From Bradyrhizobium embrapense (lineage in GTDB: Bacteria; Pseudomonadota; Alphaproteobacteria; Rhizobiales; Xanthobacteraceae), in NCBI RefSeq assembly GCF_001189235.2, contig NZ_LFIP02000009.1, positions 224,142 through 288,141 of the forward strand: 64,000 bases of DNA, given 5' to 3'. The position numbers were made by a program, and so were the translations under genes. This document shows positions 1-7,342 of this stretch, piece by piece (position 1 is the stretch's first letter; the number at the start of each line of letters is the position of its first letter). The notes beneath the pieces are model-generated. The model searched no databases. It had not been told where the DNA came from and saw nothing but the letters and a program-made list of their open reading frames with translations.

Positions 1-264
1 CAGCGCTGGACCTTCGTCGAGCAGTCCGACGGGTCGTTCCCGTCACCGCTGATCTGCATCCTGGTCGGGTGGCTGACGCTGATGTTCGCCACGCTCGGCT
101 TTCGCGCGCCGCGCAATGCGGTGGTGGTCTCGACCTATGTCGCCGCGGCGGCGCTGATCGCGGCCGCGATCTATCTGATCCTCGAAATGAGCACGCCGTT
201 CTCCGGCCCGATCCAGCTCTCCGACCGCCCGCTGGTGCGCGCGGCCGAGGAGATCAGACGGTAG
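1..264 (+). CDS. DUF4239 (bestrophin-like) membrane protein, C-terminal part
   Basis: The reading frame is open from base 1 and stops at TAG 262-264, so only the last 87 residues are in the window. They show two hydrophobic segments (about residues 17-31 and 41-58) separated by an APRN motif, then the LILEM..PF.G.I..S pattern that ends DUF4239 proteins. These are integral membrane proteins of unknown biochemical role, related to bestrophin-like sequences. The start and the N-terminal membrane helices lie upstream. The family call rests on the C-terminal pattern alone. Confidence 0.7.
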   Translation, partial: QRWTFVEQSDGSFPSPLICILVGWLTLMFATLGFRAPRNAVVVSTYVAAAALIAAAIYLILEMSTPFSGPIQLSDRPLVRAAEEIRR

Positions 265-408
265 CTGCCGGTATCCGCACGCGCTCTCGGCTTTATTCCC
301 CTCACGTCCGGCGCTCGGCCGAAAATTCTTCACGCGCCGCCAACGGAATACGGTGCGCCCTTCAGCGTCCTTACGCATGCAAGCCATCAGCATTCGAAAG
401 GGAGACTC

Positions 409-795
409 ATGAAGACGACACTCGCACTCGCGCTCGCTACCGCCGCTTCGTTCGCGCTCGCATCCGCTGTCCTTGCCGCGCCGCCGACCAAGACCGGCAC
501 CACGGCGAAGGGCTCGGTCCTGACCGACACCAAGGGCATGACGCTCTACACCTTCGACAAGGACACCGAGGGCAAGTCGGCCTGCAACAGCCCGTGCGCG
601 ATGAATTGGCCGGTGCTGAAGGCGGAGGCCAGCGACAAGGCCGAAGGCGGCTACACCATCATCTCGCGCGACGATGGTTCGAAGCAGTGGGCCTACAAGG
701 GCAAGCCGCTCTATACCTTCGCCAAGGACCAGAAGGCCGGCGACACCAACGGCGACGGTTTTCTCAACGGCGCCTGGCACCTCGCGCAGCCGTGA
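409..795 (+). CDS. Secreted repeat protein (Lipoprotein_15 / COG4315 type)
   Basis: A 128-residue exported protein. Residues 1-23 are a signal peptide ending in A-A-P. The mature part carries two copies of the family repeat: MTLYTFDKD...C..PCAMNWP near residues 45-67 and KPLYTFAKDQKAGD..GDGF...WHL at the end. Members are periplasmic or lipoprotein-like and have no settled function; some suggest redox or metal-related roles because of the conserved C-x3-C and W-H-L elements. An AAGGGAGA ribosome-binding site sits just before the ATG at 409. It is monocistronic and faces the minus-strand hdeD-like gene. Confidence 0.8.
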   Translation: MKTTLALALATAASFALASAVLAAPPTKTGTTAKGSVLTDTKGMTLYTFDKDTEGKSACNSPCAMNWPVLKAEASDKAEGGYTIISRDDGSKQWAYKGKPLYTFAKDQKAGDTNGDGFLNGAWHLAQP

Positions 796-804
796 GATCA
801 GCAG

Positions 805-880
805 GGCGGGTTAGCGCAAGCATAACCCGCCATCGTTCCGCCCGTGAGATTTGCGGCGGGTTACGCTGTCGCTAACCCGC
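805..880. repeat. Two tandem copies of a short intergenic hairpin repeat
   Basis: Two inverted repeats with the same arms, GCGGGTTA and TAACCCGC, lie at 806-813/823-830 and 856-863/873-880, in the gap between two convergent genes. The first extends one more pair on each side (805/831). The loops differ. I recall short palindromes of this kind as dispersed in Bradyrhizobium genomes, but that is memory and was not searched. They may act as a two-way transcription end. Confidence 0.75.
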
Positions 881-894
881 TCCGGATTCGCGCC

Positions 895-1476
895 TCACGC
901 GCGCTGCTTCAGCGCCATGCCCATGCTGATCCAGCTGACGCCGGCGCAGATCAGGTCGACGCTGAGGAAAATGCCGAGCACATACAGGCTCGACACCGGC
1001 CAGCGCGCCAGGATCATGGCCCCGAGCACCAGCGTGATCAGCCCGGAGATCGCGACCATTCCCCACGGCGCCGCCGAGTTCATGCCGAACGCCAGGAAGA
1101 TGCGGACGATGCCGGAGACCACTAGCGCGATGCCGAGGAACAGCGTCAGCGTTGCGGCCGCGAGCAGCGGGTTCTCGAAGGTGATGAAGCCGGCAACGAC
1201 ATAGAGCGCGCCGAGCAGCAGCCAGAACAGGAACTTGCCCCACGTCTTGAACTGGAACGCATTGATGATTTCGGCAACGCCGGCGACGATCATCATGGCG
1301 CCGACGAACAGCACGCTGACGACGGTGGCGAAGAACACGCTGCCGAAGGCGAGCACGCCTGCGATCAGGTAGATCACGCCAAGGGCGACGATCCAGCCCC
1401 ACTTCGCGCGAAGGTTGGCAAGCCCGGATCCGAGGCTGTGAGGAGGTGTAGCGGGTGAGCTGGACGCTGTGGACAT
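895..1476 (-). CDS. HdeD family acid-resistance membrane protein
   Basis: A 193-residue protein with six predicted membrane segments, beginning near residue 29 (WGWIVALGVIYLIAGVLAFG). The layout matches the HdeD/DUF308 family (three repeated helical pairs), named after the E. coli acid-resistance membrane protein. In rhizobia the role is inferred only. The ATG at 1476 is preceded by GGGAGCG, a good ribosome-binding site. The gene is divergent from the dodecin gene, so the 1477-1712 spacer holds both promoters. Substrate or partner is unknown. Confidence 0.85.
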   Translation of the reverse strand: MSTASSSPATPPHSLGSGLANLRAKWGWIVALGVIYLIAGVLAFGSVFFATVVSVLFVGAMMIVAGVAEIINAFQFKTWGKFLFWLLLGALYVVAGFITFENPLLAAATLTLFLGIALVVSGIVRIFLAFGMNSAAPWGMVAISGLITLVLGAMILARWPVSSLYVLGIFLSVDLICAGVSWISMGMALKQRA

Positions 1477-1625
1477 CGATCGCTCCCGAATACGAGATCA
1501 AAGCATGCTACCATAGGTAACGGAGCCGACAAGGGCAGGTGCCCGACCGGCACCAAATGCATGCTGGCACCAAAGGCGCCGTGACACGTTGATCCAAGTC
1601 AACCGGTGTGTTGCCGCGCAGCATT

Positions 1626-1690
1626 CGTCGTTTAACGACGGCGCATCGGACGACGGACTGTCCGGATCGGAGTGCAAATTGTCCGGATCG
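1626..1690 (+). promoter_or_regulatory. Palindrome and helically phased direct repeats upstream of dodecin
   Basis: A 15-bp palindrome (CGTCGTT-T-AACGACG, 1626-1640) is followed by two copies of TGTCCGGATCG at 1659-1669 and 1680-1690. Their spacing is 21 bp, two helical turns, and the second copy ends 22 bp before the dodecin start. The arrangement suits protein binding on one DNA face. No regulator is named by the sequence. Confidence 0.45.
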
Positions 1691-1712
1691 CGCATCCACA
1701 GAGGAGGTCGAC

Positions 1713-1934
1713 ATGCCTACCACGGACGACAAGGACCACGTCTACAAGATCCTCGAACTGGTCGGATCATCGGACAAGAGCATCGAGGCGGCGATCGAGA
1801 ATGCCGTCAGCCGCGCGTCGAAGACGATCCGGGAAATGAAATGGTTCGAGGTGGTGCAGACCCGCGGCCATATCGAAGACGGCAAGGTCCGGCACTACCA
1901 GGTCACGCTGCGGGTCGGCTTCACGCTGGAGTAG
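1713..1934 (+). CDS. Dodecin family flavin-storage protein
   Basis: A 73-residue protein with the dodecin layout: HVYKILELVGSS near the start, the helix SIEAAIENAVSRASKTI, then WFEV.Q.RG.I..G.V..YQVTL.VGF at the end. Dodecins form hollow dodecamers that bind riboflavin or FMN and buffer free flavin. The Trp in the EMKWFEV strand is the residue that stacks on the isoalloxazine ring in known dodecins. The ATG at 1713 has a strong GAGGAGGT site at 1701-1708. An in-frame upstream start exists but would ignore this site. Confidence 0.92.
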   Translation: MPTTDDKDHVYKILELVGSSDKSIEAAIENAVSRASKTIREMKWFEVVQTRGHIEDGKVRHYQVTLRVGFTLE

Positions 1935-1964
1935 GGCGGCCTCAATTCGTCCCTCACTGCAACT

Positions 1965-2012
1965 GTCGTCGCCCGGCCTGTACGCAATTGCGCGCATGGA
2001 CCGGGCGATGAC
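1965..2012. repeat. Intergenic palindromic repeat
   Basis: The arms GTCGTCGCCCGG (1965-1976) and CCGGGCGATGAC (2001-2012) match at 11 of 12 positions, with a nested perfect palindrome CGCAATTGCG (1983-1992) between them. A further small hairpin (CCTGGC-TTTC-GCCAGG, 2048-2063) follows. It sits between the convergent dodecin and GNAT genes. It looks like a dispersed extragenic palindrome; copies elsewhere in the genome were not searched. Confidence 0.6.
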
Positions 2013-2095
2013 GGCTGTCCCGTTCATCACCGAATGCGGTGGTTGGGCCTGGCTTTCGCCAGGACGGCGAATGGAGGGAGCCCGCGTAGTCCCCA

Positions 2096-2656
2096 TCACC
2101 GCCGCGACAGCGGCGCGGGTGGCGGCGGGGCGGTGGCGCCGGCGGCGAGCGAGCGCTGCACCATCACGGTGTCGGACCAGCGGCCGTAGCGATAGGCGAC
2201 GCCCGGCAAATGGCCGACGCGCGTGAAGCCGAAGCGGTCGTGCAGCGCGAGCGATGCGGCGTTGTCGCTGTCGATATAGCCGATCATCTGGCGGAAGCCG
2301 GAAGCGGCGCAGGCGTCGACCAGTTCCTGCAACAGCCGGCCGCCGACGCCCTTGCCGGTGAAGCGGTGGTCAATATAGATCGAATGCTTCACCGTGTAGC
2401 GATAGGCCGGGCGCTTGCGGAACTGGACCACATAGGCGTAGCCGACCACCTCGCCGTCGCACAGCGCGACGAGATGGGGCAGGCGGGTGTTGCGCAGGTT
2501 CTTGCGGCGGTCGCGCAGGTCGTCGGGCTCCGGCGTGCCGCTGTCATCGACGCTCTCCTCGATGCCGTGGCGGATGTGATAGCGGTAGATCGACAGCATC
2601 GCATCGACGTCGCTGTCGCGCGAGGGGCGGACGGTGATCTTGTGATCATTCTCCAT
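2096..2656 (-). CDS. GNAT N-acetyltransferase, phosphinothricin acetyltransferase-like
   Basis: A 186-residue GNAT enzyme expected to move the acetyl group of acetyl-CoA to an amine. The N-terminal strand-helix (ITVRPSRDSDVDAMLSIYRYHI) and the acetyl-CoA loop FTGKGVGGRLLQELVD near residues 99-114 are clear. The pattern resembles the PAT/Bar subgroup, whose members acylate phosphinothricin or methionine sulfone-like amino acids, but the natural substrate cannot be told. The start is 17 bp downstream of the decarboxylase stop on the same strand, so the two are probably co-transcribed. The last 15 residues are low-complexity Ala/Pro. Confidence 0.82.
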   Translation of the reverse strand: MENDHKITVRPSRDSDVDAMLSIYRYHIRHGIEESVDDSGTPEPDDLRDRRKNLRNTRLPHLVALCDGEVVGYAYVVQFRKRPAYRYTVKHSIYIDHRFTGKGVGGRLLQELVDACAASGFRQMIGYIDSDNAASLALHDRFGFTRVGHLPGVAYRYGRWSDTVMVQRSLAAGATAPPPPAPLSRR

Positions 2657-2673
2657 TGTGCTGCGTCCGCTGG

Positions 2674-5031
2674 CTATTCGGACACGACATAGGTGTAGAA
2701 GCGGACCCGGCCCGTGTCGTCGATCTCTTTGTAGATGCCCTGCACCTCGACCTCGAAGCCCGGGAAGGCATTGAAGCTCGCCTCGAACATCTTGAGGTAA
2801 TCGATCATCGGCTTGCTGCGTTCCGACAGCCGCTCGCCGGGCACGATGGTGGCGATGCCGGGCGGATAGACCACGAACGGCGTCGCCGCGATGCGGCCGA
2901 AGATCTGGTCGATTGGCAGATAATCGACGTCGTTGCGGATCAGGTATTGCGCCGCCTGGCGCGGCGACATCGCGATGTCAGGCAGATGCTCGGGCAGGAA
3001 TTGCCTGGCCTGCAAGGTGCTGACGCCCCCGTCGCGGAAGAAGCGGTGCATGTCGCCGCAGAGGTCGCGCAGCCGCACGCCCGTGTAGCGCTGCGGGCGG
3101 CGGCGGAAGAATTCGGGGATGACGTCCTCGACCAGCGCATTGTCGTCGTGCAGCTTCTTGAAGGCGACCAGCCCCGACACCAGCGTGCCGGCCTTGCTGG
3201 CCTCGACGCCTGGTGTCAGCAGGAAGAGCAGGGAGTTGAGGTCGTTCTTCTCGGCGACGATCTGGTTCTCGCGCAGATACTGCGCCACGACCGGCGCGGG
3301 GATGCCGTGGTCGGCATAGGCGCCGGTGGCGTGATCGAAGCCCGGCGTCAGCAAGGTGAGCTTGTTCGGGTCGGTCATGGCAAAGCCTTCCGTCAGCTCG
3401 GGGAAGCCGTGCCAGGTCTGGCCGGGACTGAGCTGCCAATAGGACGGATTGGTCGCGAGCTGATCGGTCGATATGGTCTCCCAAGCGACATTGTGCACGC
3501 CGTTCTCGCGGGCGACGTCGGGGATCATTACGCGGTCCGGCACGAACGGCTCGAAGAACCAGCGCCGCTCCGCGCGCGTCTCCTTCTCCTCGAACTCGCG
3601 CTTCACGGCGCGGATCTTCTTGCGTAGCTCGATGCCGAGCCGGATCGTGTCGTCCCACAGCACTTCGCCGGAGCGGCCCTTCATCATCTGCGCGCCCACG
3701 TCGAGCGAGGCGAAGATCGGATAGAACGGCGAGGTCGAGGCGTGCTGCATGAAGCTTTCGTTGAAGCGGCGGTGCTCGACCCGGCGCTTCTGGCCCTTGA
3801 TGTGGCGGTCGCGGATGTGGATCTGCGAGGCCTGCGAGAAGCTCGCGAGCTGCTTGTGGGTCGATTGGGTGGCGATGATGCCGGGCGCCTCGGGGCCGAG
3901 ATTCGAAAGTCCCATCGCGAAGCGGCCGGAATAGATCGGGTGGAACTTCATGAAGCCGGCCCAGGCCTCGTCGAACAGGATGTAGTCGCAGAGATGGCCG
4001 ATCCGCTTCAGGATCATCTCGGCGGAGTGGATGGTGCCGTCATAGGTGCACTGCTCGACCACCGCGACACGGAACGGACGCTCTTTCTTCCAGGCGTTCT
4101 CGTCCTTGACCAGCGGGTGCTTGCGGATCTGGTCGCGCAAGCTCCCCTCGTCGAGCAGGTCCCAGCGCATCGGGCCGATCAGGCCCCAGGCGTTGCGCAC
4201 CGTCGGCACATAGACCGGGATGCCGCCGCCGATCAGCAGCGCGCCGTGATGGGCGGCCTTGTGGTTGTTGCGGTCGAACAGCACGAGGTCGCCGTCGGTG
4301 ACCAGCGAGCCGAGCGCGACCTTGTTGGAGGTCGAGGTGCCGTTGAGCACGAAATAGGTCTTCTCGGCGCCGAAAATCCGCGCCGCTTCCTTCTGCGCCT
4401 TCAGCGCCGGTCCTTCATGGGTGAGGAGGTCGCCGAGGTCGAGCACGGAATTGTCGAGGTCGTCGCGGAACACGGCCTCGCCGAGATGCTCGACGAACAC
4501 CCGCCCGATCGGGCTGCGGCTATAGAACACGCCGCCATTGTGGCCGGGGCAGGTCCAGAGCTGGTTGCCTTCCTCGGCATAGTCGACCAGCGCGCCGAAG
4601 AACGGCGTCTTCAGGTTCTCGGCATATTGCTTGAGCCTGGAGATCAGGTTCTTGGCGATGAAGGGCGGGGTTTCCTCGGACAGGAACACGTAGCCGTCGA
4701 TGAAATCCAGCACCTCGACCGGCAGGTCCTCGAAGCGCTTGCGGCGGATCAACAGGATGATCGGGAAATCGAGGCCGCGCCGGCGCATCAGGTTGATCAA
4801 CGCCGCGGTCTTGCCCTCAAGACCCTTCTTGCCCCAGTCGACCACCATGCAGCCGATCGCCGCATCGGTCTGCACCGCGATCTCGGCATCTTCCAGCTTG
4901 CGGGCGCGGACCACTTCGAAGCCGGAGCGCTCGATCTCCGTGATGATCTGGTTGAACCGGATGCCTTCGAGGTCGTCGGCCTCGAAAACCGGCGCGGCGA
5001 ACAAGAAGTTGAAGCGTTTGAAATAGTCCAT
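2674..5031 (-). CDS. PLP-dependent Orn/Lys/Arg decarboxylase (fold type I)
   Basis: A 785-residue enzyme that decarboxylates a basic amino acid, giving a polyamine or agmatine and consuming a proton. It has an N-terminal wing domain (residues 1-135), the large PLP domain with the Schiff-base lysine in STHKQLASFSQAS near residue 380, and the C-terminal domain. The length fits the inducible lysine/arginine/ornithine decarboxylase group; which substrate is used cannot be read from the sequence. The ATG at 5031 (MDYFKRF) was chosen because longer starts run into the divergent gene at 5180. It is followed by the GNAT gene, which could acetylate an amine product; that link is inference. Confidence 0.9.
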   Translation of the reverse strand: MDYFKRFNFLFAAPVFEADDLEGIRFNQIITEIERSGFEVVRARKLEDAEIAVQTDAAIGCMVVDWGKKGLEGKTAALINLMRRRGLDFPIILLIRRKRFEDLPVEVLDFIDGYVFLSEETPPFIAKNLISRLKQYAENLKTPFFGALVDYAEEGNQLWTCPGHNGGVFYSRSPIGRVFVEHLGEAVFRDDLDNSVLDLGDLLTHEGPALKAQKEAARIFGAEKTYFVLNGTSTSNKVALGSLVTDGDLVLFDRNNHKAAHHGALLIGGGIPVYVPTVRNAWGLIGPMRWDLLDEGSLRDQIRKHPLVKDENAWKKERPFRVAVVEQCTYDGTIHSAEMILKRIGHLCDYILFDEAWAGFMKFHPIYSGRFAMGLSNLGPEAPGIIATQSTHKQLASFSQASQIHIRDRHIKGQKRRVEHRRFNESFMQHASTSPFYPIFASLDVGAQMMKGRSGEVLWDDTIRLGIELRKKIRAVKREFEEKETRAERRWFFEPFVPDRVMIPDVARENGVHNVAWETISTDQLATNPSYWQLSPGQTWHGFPELTEGFAMTDPNKLTLLTPGFDHATGAYADHGIPAPVVAQYLRENQIVAEKNDLNSLLFLLTPGVEASKAGTLVSGLVAFKKLHDDNALVEDVIPEFFRRRPQRYTGVRLRDLCGDMHRFFRDGGVSTLQARQFLPEHLPDIAMSPRQAAQYLIRNDVDYLPIDQIFGRIAATPFVVYPPGIATIVPGERLSERSKPMIDYLKMFEASFNAFPGFEVEVQGIYKEIDDTGRVRFYTYVVSE

Positions 5032-5179
5032 GCGTGTCCCCGAAACTGGTCCGCTGAACCTGTCTGCACAATTCATGACAAAGAGATGACAATCCCGCTG
5101 CGACGCCAAGTGCCATGGCAAAATCCGCGTCTTCGCGCTGAACTCCCGATATTGCCAGCTTTCGGAAAGGAAAGGCGTC

Positions 5180-6337
5180 ATGCCCCAGCCTGCCACCCCC
5201 AGTGTTGCCGATCATTTGACCGCACTCGCGCGGCTTGCCCCGCTGATTGCCGAGCACCGGGCCGATTTCGACCGCGAGCGCCGGCTTCCCGACGCCGTGG
5301 TCCGCGCCCTGGCCGAGGCCGGAATGTTTCGGCTGTATCTGCCGAAAGCGCTGGGCGGGCCGGAATTCTCGCCGCTCGACTTCATGACGATCGTCGAGGC
5401 AGCCTCGGCGCTCGACGGCTCGGTGGGCTGGCTGGTCGGCAATGGCGGCGGCATGAGCAGGGCCGGCGGCTACCTGCCGGAGGGGGTGGCGCGGGGCTGG
5501 TTCGCCGATCCGCTGGCGTTCATCGCCGCCGCCACCGGGGCGATCGGAACGGCGGTCGAGGTCGAGGGTGGTTACCGCGTCAGCGGTCGCTGGCCGTTCG
5601 GCAGCGGTGCACCTCACGCGACCAAGTTCATGGGGCTGGCGAGCGTCAAAGGCCCCGACGGCAAGGATGGCCCGCCGATCTGCTGCTACGTCGATCGCGC
5701 CGACGTCCATCTCCACGACACCTGGTTCGCGTCAGGGCTCCGGGCCACCGGAAGCTGTGACTTCGAGATGCAGGATTGCTTCGTGCCTGACAGCCACACC
5801 CACCCGCTGGTCGACTTCAAGCCGACCCAGCCGGGCATCCCATACCGCCTGCCGGGTGTATCGGCGTTCTCCTGGACGGTCTCGGTGGTGCCGCTCGGGA
5901 TCGCGCGCGGCGCGCTCGACGCCTTCATCGCGCTCGCGGGCAAGAAGCCCCGTCTCGGAGGCGCCGGCCAGCTGCGCGACGGCGAGTTGGTGCAGGCGAT
6001 GGTCGGCCGTGCCGAAACGGCGTTGCGGTCGGCGCGGGCGCTGCTGGTCGAGGGCATGACGGAGCTGATGGCGGCGAGCGACATCGGAGGCGAGCGGCTG
6101 GTGGAAGCACGGCTGCTGCACCGGATCGCCTGCGCCAACGCCGGCGAAACCGCCGCCCGAATCGTCGAAATGATCGCAGCGTCCGCCGGGACGGCCGCGA
6201 TCTTCGAGACCGGCACGCTCGAGCGTTCGATCCGCGACGTCCAGGCGGCGATCAAGCATGTCGCGATGACGCCGAACAGCTATACGCTGACCGGGCGCGC
6301 GAAGCTCGGCCTGCCGCTCGGCACGACGCGGTTTTGA
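5180..6337 (+). CDS. Acyl-CoA dehydrogenase-fold flavoprotein, HsaA/DszC-like monooxygenase type
   Basis: A 385-residue protein with the N-terminal helical domain (LPKALGGPEFSPLDF...LDGSVGWLVGNG), the middle beta domain (VSGRWPFGSGAPHATKFMG) and the C-terminal helical bundle of the acyl-CoA dehydrogenase fold. The catalytic Glu context of true acyl-CoA dehydrogenases is not evident. The sequence resembles group D flavin-dependent monooxygenases such as HsaA or DszC, which need reduced flavin from a partner reductase. No reductase is adjacent. An AAAGGAAAGG site precedes the ATG. Substrate is unknown. Confidence 0.8.
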   Translation: MPQPATPSVADHLTALARLAPLIAEHRADFDRERRLPDAVVRALAEAGMFRLYLPKALGGPEFSPLDFMTIVEAASALDGSVGWLVGNGGGMSRAGGYLPEGVARGWFADPLAFIAAATGAIGTAVEVEGGYRVSGRWPFGSGAPHATKFMGLASVKGPDGKDGPPICCYVDRADVHLHDTWFASGLRATGSCDFEMQDCFVPDSHTHPLVDFKPTQPGIPYRLPGVSAFSWTVSVVPLGIARGALDAFIALAGKKPRLGGAGQLRDGELVQAMVGRAETALRSARALLVEGMTELMAASDIGGERLVEARLLHRIACANAGETAARIVEMIAASAGTAAIFETGTLERSIRDVQAAIKHVAMTPNSYTLTGRAKLGLPLGTTRF

Positions 6338-6470
6338 GCTGGGCCGCCGGCGCTGCAAGCCTCTCGCGCCGAGCGGTCAGGCGGCGACCGGCACCAGGCC
6401 GCAGCGCAGCATCGTCTCTTTCAGATCCGGTGATCACGCATTCGCTCATGCCCGCTTCACGCCGGCGCGT

Positions 6471-7085
6471 TCAATAGACGAGGTTCGTACCCGGCGGCTT
6501 CTCCAGCGCCGCCGCCAGCGTGCGATACGCCTCGCAGTCGGTGCCGCAGATCTCGGCTATCCGCTGCAGATGATACTGCGCCTGGTCGCGATTGCCCTGT
6601 TCGATCTGCCACAGGCCGTAGTAGTTCCACGTCAGCACGTGGCTCGGATCGGCCTTCAGCGCGCGCTCGTACCAGACCTGCGACTGCTTGTAGTCGCCGA
6701 GCTTGCGATAGGAGTAGCCGATCAGGTTGGCGACGTTCGGATGATCGTCGCGGCCGAGCGCGTGCAGCTGATCGATCGCGGCAGCGTAGTCGTTGCGTTC
6801 GTAGATCGTCGCATAGGCCGCGCGATAGCCGTCGCGGAATGCCGGGTCGTCGAAGCCGGATTGCTTGATCGGTTTCTTGACCCTGTGTGTGGTCTTTCTG
6901 TCCTTCGCTTGAGGATACGCCGGCGTGGGCGTGCCGTAGCTCGATCCGTAGAAGTCTCCGCCGCCTGCTCCTCCGCCGCCGCCACCACCTCCGCCGGCGG
7001 CGATGGCGGTGTGCGGTGGGAGCAGGACGATAGGCGCTGTCAGACATGCCGCAAGCATTGCGAGCTGCGTTGGTGACTTGAACAT
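6471..7085 (-). CDS. Exported TPR protein, paralogue of the gene at 41415-41972
   Basis: A 204-residue protein. Residues 1-30 are a signal peptide, followed by a Gly run (nine in a row) and a basic linker, then three TPR-like repeats (GYRAAYATIYERNDY..A; NVANLIGYSYRKLGDY; HVLTWNYYGLWQIEQGN). TPRs act as protein-binding scaffolds, here in the periplasm. It shares long identical stretches with the protein at 41415-41972, including the last residues LEKPPGT-x-LVY. The ATG at 7085 has a GGGAGGT site. The partner is unknown, and the two copies differ mostly in the signal and linker. Confidence 0.85.
   Translation of the reverse strand: MFKSPTQLAMLAACLTAPIVLLPPHTAIAAGGGGGGGGGAGGGDFYGSSYGTPTPAYPQAKDRKTTHRVKKPIKQSGFDDPAFRDGYRAAYATIYERNDYAAAIDQLHALGRDDHPNVANLIGYSYRKLGDYKQSQVWYERALKADPSHVLTWNYYGLWQIEQGNRDQAQYHLQRIAEICGTDCEAYRTLAAALEKPPGTNLVY
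7063..7078. other. Note on inverted repeat upstream: see 7263-7278
   Basis: The 7086-7342 spacer between the TPR gene and the end of the cyclase gene holds an inverted repeat CTAACA-TCGG-TGTTAG at 7263-7278 and no convincing gene. It could be an operator for the TPR gene, but it lies about 180 bp from its start. The span given here marks only the 5' end of the TPR gene that borders this spacer. Confidence 0.2.
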
Positions 7086-7342
7086 GCACACCTCCCGAGT
7101 AGAAGGACAGTCATTGCTCTGAAGCACTAACTCCCGATCGAGGAGAGCATTCCGCGCGATTTGAAAAATTGTTTGCCGAAGCGGCAATGGCGTTGTCGCT
7201 TCCGGATGTCATGCTTGCATGTGCGCGCTGTTGGGTCGCGACGTCGAACAACGGAGCCGAAACTAACATCGGTGTTAGATTGTGCGGTCGTGCGAGAGCA
7301 GTGCGAAGGGCAGGCCAGCGCCAATGCGTGCTGCAACTGCCG

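Noticed and set aside
3742..5760. 672-residue open frame on the plus strand
   Set aside because: It is antisense to the PLP decarboxylase and has the composition of a GC-rich shadow frame; no family pattern.
6338..6470. Short minus-strand sequence that could read as KETMLRCGLVPVAA
   Set aside because: It is only fourteen residues long with no start or continuation; too little to call a gene remnant.
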